A stretch of 64,000 bases of DNA, taken from positions 372,001 to 436,000 of the forward strand of contig NZ_JAHXBG010000008.1 of NCBI RefSeq assembly GCF_020103725.1, given 5' to 3'. Of the stretch, positions 16,439-28,312 are shown piece by piece. Under the pieces are notes generated by a model that saw only the letters and a list, made by a program, of their open reading frames with translations, was not told the DNA's origin and did not search any database. A program made the translations under genes and the position numbers. Every line of letters begins with the position of its first letter. Positions within the stretch are counted from its first letter, which is position 1. This DNA is from Hyalangium gracile (GTDB taxonomy: Bacteria > Myxococcota > Myxococcia > Myxococcales > Myxococcaceae).

Positions 16439-16774
16439 TCAGGTGCCGGTGCTGCCCTTGGTCGGGTCGGCCAGGTCCGGCGAGGCCGTCTGGGGTGCCG
16501 GCCGGTTGACCCGGTCGCGCAGCTCCTTGCCCGTCCGGAACAGCAGGCCCCGCTTGGGCTTCACCGGGATGACCTGACCCGTCTTCGGGTTACGGCCTTG
16601 ATATCCCTGGTAGTTCTTGACGTGGAAGGCTCCGAGTCCGCGGATCTCGATGTTCTCGCCGCGGCAGAGGGCCTCTTTCATCGATTCGAAGATCGTCTCG
16701 ATGGTGGCCTCGGCCTGCTTCTGGGTCACGCCCCGCTTGGCGACGAGGATGTTGATCAAATCGGACTTGAGCAT
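16439..16774 (-). CDS. HU/IHF family nucleoid-associated protein (IHF-alpha/HimA-like)
   Basis: A 111-residue DNA-binding protein. ATG 16774 is chosen because GGGAGCG lies just upstream and it gives the family N-terminus (MLKSDLINILVAKRGVTQKQ). The DNA-binding arm motif GRNPKTGQ is intact and flanked by GLGAFHVK and RGLLFRTGKELRD. The tail NRPAPQTASPDLADPTKGST is a short low-complexity extension beyond the usual 90-95 residues. It bends DNA and compacts the nucleoid. A candidate sigma-70 promoter lies at 16842-16869. Confidence 0.93.
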   Translation of the reverse strand: MLKSDLINILVAKRGVTQKQAEATIETIFESMKEALCRGENIEIRGLGAFHVKNYQGYQGRNPKTGQVIPVKPKRGLLFRTGKELRDRVNRPAPQTASPDLADPTKGSTGT

Positions 16775-16841
16775 CGGACGCTCCCGCAAACCGCGTGACC
16801 CCTCGGAAGGAGGGCGCTTTGGCCCGTGATCGAATCCAGAA

Positions 16842-16869
16842 AACATAACAGAACGAGTAGCCGTTGCAA
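16842..16869 (-). promoter_or_regulatory. Candidate sigma-70 promoter of the HU/IHF-like gene
   Basis: On the minus strand TTGCAA (16869-16864), a 16-bp spacer and TATGTT (16847-16842) give a good housekeeping -35/-10 pair. It sits in an AT-richer patch about 70 bp upstream of the start codon at 16774. The match is by eye and not proven. Confidence 0.5.
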
Positions 16870-16908
16870 GCAGCCACGGGCTCGAACCTCTTGGAAACCT
16901 TACGGATT

Positions 16909-18297
16909 TCAGCCACCGGCCGCGGCAGCCGGGGGGGCAGGGGCCGCGGGAGCCGCTGCCGTCGCCAGTCCAGGGCGCAGGTGGGCGATCAGATCGGTCC
17001 ACTTGGTGCGGCGCAGCACATCGGCCGTGGCGCAGTCGGCCTTGTGGAAGAGGACCTCCACCTGCTCGAAGCCCGGTGCCCCCCGGGGGCCTGTCCACGT
17101 CTCCGGCCCTCCCAGGATGGTGACGCCATGGATGGCGCTGGAGATCTCCGCCAGGGAGAGGTCCGAGGGATCCCTGGCCGGCTGGGCGCCTCCCTTCCGA
17201 GAGAGCTCCAGCAGCTGCGCCTTCACCATGCGCTCGATGGCGTCATGCACGAAGGACTCGGGGACCCGCAGGTGCAGGGCCATTGCTCGGGGCATGGGCG
17301 GCGGCTGCCCGTCCACCCAGGCGAGCGTGGCCTCCATGGCGACCCGGGTCGCCACCAGCTCCAGGGCTCGCGGGTGGTTGCCGAAGGCCCACAGGGAGTC
17401 TCGGAACGCGGCGTGCTCCACCGCGTAGGACAAGCGCGCACCACTGAGGACCAGCAGCCAGCTGACGTGGATCCACGCCAGGAACAGCGGCACCACGCTC
17501 AGGGAGCCCCACAGCTTGTCGTACCGGAAGATCTGCTCGGCGAACTGCTGGTAGAGCTCCTTGGCGATCACCCACCCCAGCCCGGCGACGATGCCTCCCG
17601 CCAGCGCCGAGCGCACCTGCACCTTGGCGTAGGGCGTCCAGTAGTAGAGGAACGTCATGCTCGTCACCGCCAGCACGGTCGTGGTGACCAGGACGATCTG
17701 CGGCGCGACGGAGTAGCCCGCATTCACGATGAGGGCGCGCACCGCGCCCGTGCCCGAGAAGGAAGCGGCGAGGAACACGGGGCCCAGCAGCAGCAGCCCC
17801 AGGTAGATGAGCGCGCGGATGAGCATGGGCCGCTGGCGCCGGATGCCCCACACCTCGTTCACGGCCCCGTCGATGTTGCGCAGCAGCGAGGCCGCCGAGA
17901 ACAGCAGCGCCACGAAGCCCACGCTGCCGATGGCGATCGAGTTGGCCGGGGTGAGGAAGCGGTCGAGGAACTCGGAGGACTCCTCACGGATGCCCGGGGC
18001 GAGCGCCACGTAGATGGCGCTGCGCATCCGCCGCTGGAACTCGTCGTAGTGGAGGCTCCGGAGCAGGGCGAGCACCACGGTGATCAGCGGAATGAGCGAG
18101 AAGACGCTGATGTAGGTGAGCGCCGCGGCCCGGAGGCTGATGTTCTCCCCCTGGAAGTCTCGGACGAGGGCGCGAGCGGCCAGGTAGACGTCGGCCGCGA
18201 AGCGGCCCAGGGACGTGTCCGCCACAGGCGCCCACGTCTTCTGGGCCCAGCCGACCAGCTTCGTGCGCAGGTTCCACAGGGGTTCGAGTCCGGTCAT
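16909..18297 (-). CDS. YihY/virulence factor BrkB family membrane protein
   Basis: A 462-residue integral membrane protein. About six TM segments lie in residues 50-300, including the family features NISLRAAALTYISVFSLIPL near the first TM and WGSLSVVPLFLAWIHVSWLL in the last. The C-terminal 150 residues are a soluble winged-helix-like extension (PPPMPRAMALHLRVPESFVH ... MVKAQLLELSRKGG) ending in an Ala/Pro tail. Family members are often called ribonuclease BN-like by old annotation, but this is a membrane protein, probably a transporter. It lies 128 bp downstream of the RNase E/G gene on the same strand. Confidence 0.88.
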   Translation of the reverse strand: MTGLEPLWNLRTKLVGWAQKTWAPVADTSLGRFAADVYLAARALVRDFQGENISLRAAALTYISVFSLIPLITVVLALLRSLHYDEFQRRMRSAIYVALAPGIREESSEFLDRFLTPANSIAIGSVGFVALLFSAASLLRNIDGAVNEVWGIRRQRPMLIRALIYLGLLLLGPVFLAASFSGTGAVRALIVNAGYSVAPQIVLVTTTVLAVTSMTFLYYWTPYAKVQVRSALAGGIVAGLGWVIAKELYQQFAEQIFRYDKLWGSLSVVPLFLAWIHVSWLLVLSGARLSYAVEHAAFRDSLWAFGNHPRALELVATRVAMEATLAWVDGQPPPMPRAMALHLRVPESFVHDAIERMVKAQLLELSRKGGAQPARDPSDLSLAEISSAIHGVTILGGPETWTGPRGAPGFEQVEVLFHKADCATADVLRRTKWTDLIAHLRPGLATAAAPAAPAPPAAAAGG

Positions 18298-18424
18298 GCG
18301 AGGCGGGGAGCAAGGCTAGTCAATCCCACGCCCTCGGGGCCAGTCTCCCCAGGGGGAACTCGCCTGGAAGGCCGCCTGCCGGACAGCTGGCCCGGCAGAC
18401 GGAGCTCCTTCCCGGCGGACAGGG

Positions 18425-21259
18425 TCAGGACTCGCTGCCCCCGCCCGACGTGCCGCCCCCGCCGTTGCCTCCACCCGAGGAGGAGGGAGGCGTGCTTCCG
18501 CCCGAGGGGGACTCGGTGCTGGCGGGCGCCTGCTGCGGCTGCTGCCGCTGGGACTGCTCGCCACCCTGGCGCTCCTCGCCTCGGCGCTCGCTCCCGCCTC
18601 CGCGACGGTCCTCGCCTCGGCGGTCGTCTCCGCCGCGGCGATGCTCTCCGCCACGCTCGCCACCCCGGTTGCGGTCACCCCGGTTCTGGTCTCGATCCGA
18701 GCGCCGCCCTTCACGCCGGTCGCCGCCGCGGTCGCGATCCCGGTCCCCGCGCTCGCCATGGCCGCGGTCACGGTCTCCCCGTTCCCCGCGCTCGCCATGG
18801 CCACGGTCACGGTCACGCTCCCCGCGCTCGCCGCGGTCACCGCGGTCGCGATCCCGGCCGCCGCCCCTGCGCCCCTGGTCCTGGCGGTAGCGATCGCCTT
18901 GGCCCGGACTCTCGGGCCGACGCTGCAGGGAGAGCTCTCCATCGCCCGAGCCCGGCGACGAGGCCACCTTGTGCTCGGGGCCCTGCGCGGAGCGGCCGTA
19001 GATGTCGTACTGCTCGCGGTGGTAGTTCTGCTGCGCCTTGACCTGGATGGACTTGTTGTAGCGGTCCATCAGGTGGCGCAGCTCCTGGCGCTCCTCGCCC
19101 TGGAGCAGCCGGGCCACCTCCGCGCTGCAGTTGATGACGAGCGTGGAGTCCTTGTAGCCGGGGGCCTCGCGGCGAATCTCGCGGAAGATCTCGTAGCAGA
19201 CGGTGGTGGCCGTCTTCACGAAGCCCTTGCCGTCGCAGTACGGGCAGTCCTCGTGGAGCACGCGGCCGATGGACTCGCGCACGCGCTTGCGCGTCATCTC
19301 CACCAGGCCCAGCTCGGAGATCTTCAGCACGTTGGTCTTCGCCTTGTCGCGGCCCAGCGCCTCCTGGAGCGCCTTGAAGACCTTGTCGCGGTTCTGCGCC
19401 TTCTCCATGTCGATGAAGTCGCAGATGATGATGCCGCCGATGTTGCGCAGCCGCAGCTGGTAGACGATCTCCTTGGCCGCCTCGACGTTGATCTTGGTGA
19501 TCGTCTCCTCGAGGCTCTTCTTGCCGACGTAGCGGCCCGAGTTGACGTCGATCGCGGTGAGCGCCTCGGCCTGGTCGATGATCAGGTAGCCGCCGCTCTT
19601 GAGCCACACCTTGCGCTGGGTGGCGCGGTGCATCTCCTGTTCAATCCCGTAGGCGTCGAACACGGGCTCGTCGCCATCGTGGAGCACCACGCGGTCCTTG
19701 AGCAGCGGGTCCTGCGCGGTGACGAAGGCGAGGATGCGCTCGTACTCCTCGCGGTCGTCCACGACGAGCTTCTCCACGTCGTGCGCGAACAGGTCACGCG
19801 TGGCGCGAAGGATGAGGTCCAGGTCGGGGTGGAGCAGACCCGGGCCGCCGCGCTTCTCGTTGCGGCGCACCACCTGGTTCCACACCTCGATGAGGAAGCG
19901 GATGTCGCTCTCGAGCTTCTCCACCGGGACGTTCTCCGCCACGGTGCGGACGATGAAGCCCGTCCCGGGCGGGCGCAGCCGGTCGACGATCTCGCGCAGC
20001 CGCTTGCGCTCCTTCTCGTTGGAGATGCGGCGGCTGATGCCCACGTGGTCCACCGTGGGCATGAACACCAGGTGACGGCCGGGGATGGAGATGTGCGAGG
20101 TGAGGCGCGCGCCCTTGGTGCCGATGGGATCCTTGGAGATCTGGACCACCACCTCCTGGCCCACCTTCAGCAGGTCCTCGATGCGCGAGCTCTTGCGCGA
20201 CTTGGACTTCTCCTCCTTGTCGCGGCGCTGCTCGTCGCGCTGACGGCGGCCCTTGTCCTTGTCCCGCGAGTCGCGATCCTTCTCCCGGTCCCCACGCTGC
20301 CGGGCATCCCGGCCCTCACGACCCTCGCGAGGCGCGCGGCGCTCCCCCGTCGCCACCTCGGCGCGAGGCGCCGCGGCAAGGGCCTCGGCCGGCGGAGGCG
20401 GAGGGATGATCTCTCCCAGCGCGGTGGCCGCGTGCGGCGGAGGCGCGGGCTGCGATTCGGCGGCCTGCACACCCTCGGCAGCCGCAGTCGCGGCGGCCTG
20501 CTCGGGAGCGGACGCCGAAGCGGTGGCCTCGGCAGCGGCCGCCACGGAGGAGGCAGGAGTCTCGGTGGTGGCAGGCGCGGAGGCCGGAGCCTCGGGGGCC
20601 GCGGCTACGGGAGCGCTCTCGACCGGCGCCGCCACGGGGGCAGGAGCCGCGGGAGGCTCGGCTGGAGCAGCGGCCGGAGCCGCCTCCAGGCTCTCCGCGG
20701 GAGGCGGAGGAGGCATGGTCATCACCGCGGCCGCGGCGATGACACCCGACTCCATGGGAGGAAGACCACTCGCGCTCGAAGCGCTCTCGGGGGCAGGGGC
20801 CGCGGCGGCCGGAGCGGACGGCTCGGCGGGGGCGGCGGTGACGGGCTCACCCTGGGGAGGAGCCAGCTCGCCGGGCGCCAGCTCCTGCACCTCCAGCTCC
20901 ACCTCCGCGGTGGTGGGCTCATCGTGGCCCGCGGCGGCCTCGGCGGCCTCGGCCTCCACCTCGGAGGGCACATCCGGGAAGTCCTCGTGCTCGCCCTCGG
21001 TCAGCTCGAACTGGGAGCGGGCGAAGTCCGGGTCGTAGACGACGTCACTGACGTAGAGGAAGGCGGCCTTCTCGAGCCCGATGTCCACGAAGGCCGCCTG
21101 CATGCCCGGGAGCACCCGGACGACGCGGCCCTTGTAGATGTTTCCGACGACGCCCTTGTCCTTCTTACGCTCGAGATAGAACTCCGCGATGTGGCCGCCC
21201 TCGACGAGGGCGACCCGGGTCTCCCGACCCGAGGCGTTGATAACGAGGATGCTGCCCAT
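18425..21259 (-). CDS. rng: Ribonuclease E/G with large insert in S1 domain and RGD/E-rich tail
   Basis: A 944-residue endoribonuclease. Residues 1-85 begin the catalytic fold and S1 domain (VGNIYKGRVVRVLPGMQAAF). The S1 domain is interrupted by a Pro/Ala-rich then highly charged insert (about 85-360) and resumes at EDLLKVGQEVVVQI. The catalytic core follows (IDFNSG-equivalent AIDVNSGRYVGKKS, GGIIICDFIDME), then the Zn-link CPYCDGKGF. Residues from about 790 are a repetitive Arg/Gly/Asp/Glu tail (GERGDRDRGHGERG units). RNase E/G initiates mRNA decay and rRNA processing; a disordered tail usually scaffolds a degradosome. A 537-bp leader region precedes it. Confidence 0.9.
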   Translation of the reverse strand: MGSILVINASGRETRVALVEGGHIAEFYLERKKDKGVVGNIYKGRVVRVLPGMQAAFVDIGLEKAAFLYVSDVVYDPDFARSQFELTEGEHEDFPDVPSEVEAEAAEAAAGHDEPTTAEVELEVQELAPGELAPPQGEPVTAAPAEPSAPAAAAPAPESASSASGLPPMESGVIAAAAVMTMPPPPPAESLEAAPAAAPAEPPAAPAPVAAPVESAPVAAAPEAPASAPATTETPASSVAAAAEATASASAPEQAAATAAAEGVQAAESQPAPPPHAATALGEIIPPPPPAEALAAAPRAEVATGERRAPREGREGRDARQRGDREKDRDSRDKDKGRRQRDEQRRDKEEKSKSRKSSRIEDLLKVGQEVVVQISKDPIGTKGARLTSHISIPGRHLVFMPTVDHVGISRRISNEKERKRLREIVDRLRPPGTGFIVRTVAENVPVEKLESDIRFLIEVWNQVVRRNEKRGGPGLLHPDLDLILRATRDLFAHDVEKLVVDDREEYERILAFVTAQDPLLKDRVVLHDGDEPVFDAYGIEQEMHRATQRKVWLKSGGYLIIDQAEALTAIDVNSGRYVGKKSLEETITKINVEAAKEIVYQLRLRNIGGIIICDFIDMEKAQNRDKVFKALQEALGRDKAKTNVLKISELGLVEMTRKRVRESIGRVLHEDCPYCDGKGFVKTATTVCYEIFREIRREAPGYKDSTLVINCSAEVARLLQGEERQELRHLMDRYNKSIQVKAQQNYHREQYDIYGRSAQGPEHKVASSPGSGDGELSLQRRPESPGQGDRYRQDQGRRGGGRDRDRGDRGERGERDRDRGHGERGERGDRDRGHGERGDRDRDRGGDRREGRRSDRDQNRGDRNRGGERGGEHRRGGDDRRGEDRRGGGSERRGEERQGGEQSQRQQPQQAPASTESPSGGSTPPSSSGGGNGGGGTSGGGSES
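18600..18880. repeat. Low-complexity repeats encoding the RGD/E-rich RNase tail
   Basis: Near-repeated units of about 6-15 bp built on cggtcacgg / cgctcgcc / cgatcccgg (as read on the plus strand) encode the alternating Arg-Gly-Glu/Asp tail of the RNase E/G. Slippage here would change tail length in frame in some cases. Boundaries are approximate. Confidence 0.6.
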
Positions 21260-21796
21260 GGGCGAATCCTGGACGCGCGCGCGGACGGGCGTGCCCCACC
21301 GGACGGGAGGCGACGAGGCCTCGCGCTTCCACGCGCGCTGCGAGAGGGCAGGGGGCTGCCCTGCACCCGTCCGCCTCGGCTGAGCCTGCTGCTGCTCTCG
21401 TCTCGGGGGTGGGGGTGGAGGGGAACACCGTCTGCTCCTCTGAGTTCATTGCGCCTCGCGACCACCGGCACCGTACCGGGCGAGGCCTTCTTCATGAGCG
21501 TTCCGGGCCTCCTGCTCGCGCGGGCTGTCCGCTCCTGCCCTCCACACCCGGTCGGAGCCCATCCGCGGGCGCCTTGGGGGGGCGACAGGAGTTTTCGGTG
21601 CAGCCGGCGCGCCCAGTGAAGTCCGGGAACGCAACCCGTCTCAAAAAGTCACCTGGACCGAAACGTCCCGCCGACGCGGGGCGTCACACAACCATCCAGA
21701 AACACATGGAGTTTTTCACGCCTTTGACGGCCGTGTAAAGCCGAGAAGTGGAGAATGTCCACCCGATGTCACAGGTCGTTCCGGGCTTCCTGGGTT
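21260..21796. other. 537-bp non-coding leader upstream of the RNase E/G gene
   Basis: No supportable gene lies between the RNase E/G start and the end of the DUF3052 gene; the open frames here lack ribosome-binding sites and family features. The region is locally AT-richer around 21640-21730, where a promoter could sit, leaving a leader of several hundred nucleotides. RNase E genes are often autoregulated through long 5' leaders, so an untranslated regulatory leader is plausible. No defined structure was identified. Confidence 0.4.
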
Positions 21797-22243
21797 TCAG
21801 GCCTGGGCAGTAGGCGCTTGCTTGCGCCCTTCCGGCTTGTCGATGCGGCCGCGCGGCCGGCGCACCAGCCGCAGGCCGGTCCACGTCTCGTCGATGAGGC
21901 AGATCTTGTTGTCCACCAGGCCGATGTCGAGCGCGGCATGGCGGACGAACTCCTCGGACAGCGAGCTCTTGATGCCCTCGCCGCTGGGCCAGCAGATCCA
22001 GATGCCGCCGGTGAGCGCCATGGCCCTCGAGAGGGCAGGCAGGCGCTGGACGAGCTCGTGCGCATCCGAGGTGAAGAAGAGGATGACGTCCAGGCCGGAC
22101 TGGGCGGTGATGAGGAACTCGACGCCGTCGGGCAGGGGGTTGAGGCGCTGGACGAAGCCGCGCGGGGGGTTGATGACGGAGACCTTGGAGCCGGCGCGGA
22201 TGCCGAGCATCACAGGCAGCGAGCCCATTCCATACGACGTCAT
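21797..22243 (-). CDS. DUF3052 family protein
   Basis: A 148-residue soluble protein with the pattern of DUF3052: an N-terminal [20 protein letters not shown], a middle [20 protein letters not shown], then [20 protein letters not shown] and [20 protein letters not shown]. The fold resembles a methyltransferase-like Rossmann domain without catalytic motifs. Function is unknown. It overlaps the acylphosphatase gene upstream by 4 bp, so the two are translationally coupled. A Lys/Arg/Ala-rich tail ends the protein. Confidence 0.78.
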   Translation of the reverse strand: MTSYGMGSLPVMLGIRAGSKVSVINPPRGFVQRLNPLPDGVEFLITAQSGLDVILFFTSDAHELVQRLPALSRAMALTGGIWICWPSGEGIKSSLSEEFVRHAALDIGLVDNKICLIDETWTGLRLVRRPRGRIDKPEGRKQAPTAQA

Positions 22244-22524
22244 GACGAGCGCTCCACGATGAAGGTACGGAACTCACCGGTGGGCTCCTCGTCCGAGCGC
22301 TCGACGTCCGTCACGCGCGCGGCCTGAGGGCCCCGGTGGCACCAGCGGATGAATTCTTCGAGCGCGGCGGGCTCGCCCTCGGCGACGGCCTCCACGGAGC
22401 CGTCGTCTCGGTTGCGCACCCAGCCGGTGAGGCCCAGGCGGGTGGCCTCGACGCGGGAGCTCTCCCGGAAGAAGACGCCCTGCACCTTGCCGCGGATGCG
22501 CAGCGTGGCTCGCCGCATGCCCAT
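22240..22524 (-). CDS. acyP: Acylphosphatase
   Basis: A 94-residue protein with the acylphosphatase signature: [20 protein letters not shown] (catalytic Arg in FFRES, phosphate-binding loop GKVQGVFFR) and [20 protein letters not shown] with the catalytic Asn in VRN. It hydrolyses acyl phosphates such as acetyl phosphate or 1,3-bisphosphoglycerate. Length matches the family (about 90-95). It lies 13 bp downstream of ligA and overlaps the DUF3052 gene. Confidence 0.93.
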   Translation of the reverse strand: MGMRRATLRIRGKVQGVFFRESSRVEATRLGLTGWVRNRDDGSVEAVAEGEPAALEEFIRWCHRGPQAARVTDVERSDEEPTGEFRTFIVERSS

Positions 22525-22537
22525 GGTACCGGCCTCC

Positions 22538-25943
<3,406 letters not shown>

Positions 25944-26128
25944 ATCTGCACGGTTTGCCAATCGGCTGGCGAGCCTCTGCTTGTTCTCGACTCCCGATAG
26001 ATGACTGGAGCGCGTGTACTCCAAACGGAATCTCGAATTCGGGAAGGAATGGGCGGGTTGCCCTGTTCCAACCCTGGGAACCACCTGCTTGCTGGAGGAC
26101 TTCAGGAAGCAGGCGAGGTAACGACGCC

Positions 26129-26157
26129 TTGACAGCCCCAGGGGGCGTCAATAACCT
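26129..26157 (+). promoter_or_regulatory. Candidate sigma-70 promoter of rho
   Basis: TTGACA at 26129-26134, a 17-bp spacer and TAACCT at 26152-26157. The -35 is a perfect match and the -10 partial. It would give a leader of about 190 nt before the rho start at 26353. Long leaders allow Rho to terminate its own transcription in other bacteria. The promoter call is by eye. Confidence 0.45.
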
Positions 26158-26352
26158 GCCCAGCGGTTTCAAGGCGTCAGGGTTCCCCTGGTGCCCTTTC
26201 TCCCAACACCCTTCGACTTCCCACGGTCCTCTGAAGGACTCAGGCAGTCGCTCAGTGTCGCCAGGACGGTGCCTTCTCGCACCCCGCGAAATCTCCCGCA
26301 AACAGCCAGGCGCTCGAATCCTCGGACGCCCCCCAGCACCGCTTCCCCCATC

Positions 26353-27972
26353 ATGCGCAAAGCACGTTCCACCAAAGAGAAGGTTGACTCCGATCTGCCC
26401 GCCGAAGAGGAGCGCCCCAAGCGCGCCCGCAAGACGGCCAAGTCCACCGATCGAGAGGAGCCCGAGCGCCCCGCGCGTCGCCGCACCTCCTCCCGCCGCA
26501 CCGAGGAGGAAGAGGCTCCCGAGGCCGAGGCCACCGAGGAGGCCGCCGAGGCTCCCCGTCCCGTGCTGACTCCCATGCCGCGCCCCGTGCGCGATGAGGA
26601 GTTCCAGGAGGCTCGCGCCGTCGCCGCCGCCGAGCCCGCCGCCGCTCCCGCCGCTCCCGAGGCCTCGGAGATGCCCGCCGTCACCGAGGTGACTCGCGAT
26701 GGCGCCCCGATGCAGGTCATCAAGCTCAATGACCTGAAGCGGATGAAGATCACCGAGCTGGCGAAGATGGCCCACGACTTCAACATCGAGGGCTACCAGG
26801 GCCTGAAGAAGCAGGACCTCATCTTCGCGCTGCTCTCCGGCATCGCCGACAAGCGCTTCGAGGTCCACGCCGAGGGCGTGCTCGAGCTGCTCAGCGACGG
26901 CTTCGGCTTCCTGCGCAGCGCCGACAGCGACTACCAGCCCAGCCCGGACGACATCTACGTCTCTCCGTCGCAGGTGCGCCGCTTCAACCTGCGGCCCGGC
27001 GACACCGTCACCGGCCCCATCCGCCAGCCCCGCGAGGGCGAGCGCTTCTTCGCGCTGCAGAAGGTGGACCGCGTCAACTTCGTGGACCCGCTGTCCGAGG
27101 CGGCCCGCGAGCGCATCCTCTTCGACAACCTCACGCCGCTCTACCCCACGCGCAAGCTGAAGCTGGAGCACGAGGGGTCGGAGATGACGACGCGCATCAT
27201 CGACCTGTTCTGCCCCATCGGCCTGGGCCAGCGCTGCCTCATCGTCGCGCCGCCGAAGGCCGGTAAGACGGTGCTCCTGCAGAACATCGCGCACGCCATC
27301 GCCAAGAACCACCCGGACGTCTACCTCATGGTGCTGCTGGTGGACGAGCGCCCGGAGGAAGTCACCGACATGGAGCGCAGCGTGCGCGGCGAGGTGGTCT
27401 CCTCCACCTTCGACGAGCCCGCCACGCGCCACGTGCAGGTGGCCGAGATGGTCATCGACAAGGCCAAGCGCCTGGTCGAGCAGAAGTACGACGTGTGCAT
27501 CCTGCTGGACTCCATCACCCGCCTGGCGCGCGCCTACAACACGGTGGTGCCCGCCTCCGGGAAGATCCTCTCCGGTGGTGTGGACGCCAACGCGCTTCAC
27601 AAGCCCAAGCGCTTCTTCGGCGCCGCGCGCAACATCGAGGAGGGTGGCAGCCTCACCATCATCGGCACCGCGCTCATCGACACCGGCAGCCGCATGGACG
27701 AGGTCATCTTCGAGGAGTTCAAGGGCACCGGTAACTCGGAAATCGTCCTGGACCGCAAGCTCTTCGAGAAGCGCATCTTCCCGTGCCTCGACATCAACAA
27801 GTCCGGCACGCGCAAGGAGGAGCTGCTGCTCACCCAGGCCGACCTCATCCGCATAACGGCCCTGCGGCAGGTGCTCCACCCGTTCACGCCGATCGACGCG
27901 ATGGAGTTCGTGCTCAAGCACATGCGCCCCACGCCGTCGAACACCGACTTCCTCGGCTCGATGAACCGCTGA
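26353..27972 (+). CDS. rho: Transcription termination factor Rho with charged N-terminal extension
   Basis: A 539-residue Rho. ATG 26353 ([10 protein letters not shown]) was chosen because the open upstream frame to 26191 has no family features. Residues 1-115 are an acidic/basic, Ala/Pro-rich extension absent from E. coli Rho. Then come the RhoN helices ([20 protein letters not shown]), the cold-shock RNA-binding domain ([26 protein letters not shown]) and the hexameric ATPase with P-loop [12 protein letters not shown], Walker [16 protein letters not shown] and the Q/R loops. It unwinds RNA-DNA hybrids to end transcription. The extension may change RNA affinity or drive condensation, as reported for other actinobacterial and Bacteroidetes insertions. 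Confidence 0.95.
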   Translation: MRKARSTKEKVDSDLPAEEERPKRARKTAKSTDREEPERPARRRTSSRRTEEEEAPEAEATEEAAEAPRPVLTPMPRPVRDEEFQEARAVAAAEPAAAPAAPEASEMPAVTEVTRDGAPMQVIKLNDLKRMKITELAKMAHDFNIEGYQGLKKQDLIFALLSGIADKRFEVHAEGVLELLSDGFGFLRSADSDYQPSPDDIYVSPSQVRRFNLRPGDTVTGPIRQPREGERFFALQKVDRVNFVDPLSEAARERILFDNLTPLYPTRKLKLEHEGSEMTTRIIDLFCPIGLGQRCLIVAPPKAGKTVLLQNIAHAIAKNHPDVYLMVLLVDERPEEVTDMERSVRGEVVSSTFDEPATRHVQVAEMVIDKAKRLVEQKYDVCILLDSITRLARAYNTVVPASGKILSGGVDANALHKPKRFFGAARNIEEGGSLTIIGTALIDTGSRMDEVIFEEFKGTGNSEIVLDRKLFEKRIFPCLDINKSGTRKEELLLTQADLIRITALRQVLHPFTPIDAMEFVLKHMRPTPSNTDFLGSMNR

Positions 27973-27986
27973 TCAGGAGGCTCCGC

Positions 27987-28298
27987 ATGCCCCGCCCTCG
28001 CTTTGGACGACTGGCTGCTCTCGTGTTGGGAGTCTCGGTTGGCTTCGCGGGGGCAGGGTGCGAGCCCATCGATCCCATCGAGGAGATCCCCCTCGGGCTC
28101 TCCGACAAGGTCTGCTACCGCGACAGCGACTGCGCGCCCAACGGCTGCTGTGGCGAGGGCACCAACCCCACGCACGTCTCCGAGGCGCCCAACTGCGCCA
28201 ACGTCCGGTGCGATGGGACGTGCACGCCCACCAGCATCGACTGCGGGCGCTGCATCGCCGTGTGTCGGGACTCGCGCTGCTCCGCGGCCTGCCAGTAG
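27987..28298 (+). CDS. Small Cys-rich lipoprotein
   Basis: A 103-residue protein with a strong AGGAGG site (27975-27980) just after the rho stop. The signal peptide LAALVLGVSVGFAGAGC ends in a lipobox Cys. The mature part is short and has about 14 cysteines arranged in clusters (CYRDSDCAPNGCCGEG; CANVRCDGTCTP; CGRCIAVCRDSRCSAACQ), suggesting a disulfide-knotted outer-surface protein. Such small Cys-rich lipoproteins are abundant in myxobacteria. Function unknown. It is probably transcribed with rho only by read-through and converges on the AI-2E gene 15 bp away. Confidence 0.75.
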   Translation: MPRPRFGRLAALVLGVSVGFAGAGCEPIDPIEEIPLGLSDKVCYRDSDCAPNGCCGEGTNPTHVSEAPNCANVRCDGTCTPTSIDCGRCIAVCRDSRCSAACQ

Positions 28299-28312
28299 CG
28301 CGGTGAGGCGCC

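Noticed and set aside
18600-18880. CRISPR-like array in the repetitive region
   Set aside because: The repeats are short, in-frame, coding and lack regular spacers; they encode the RNase tail.
16864-19041. Long plus-strand open frame opposite YihY and RNase genes
   Set aside because: Composition (Arg/Gly/His-rich) and lack of family features show it is the antisense shadow of two recognised minus-strand genes.
18641-21619. 992-codon plus-strand frame opposite the RNase E/G gene
   Set aside because: It mirrors the repetitive RNase sequence and has no ribosome-binding site or motif; it is a shadow.
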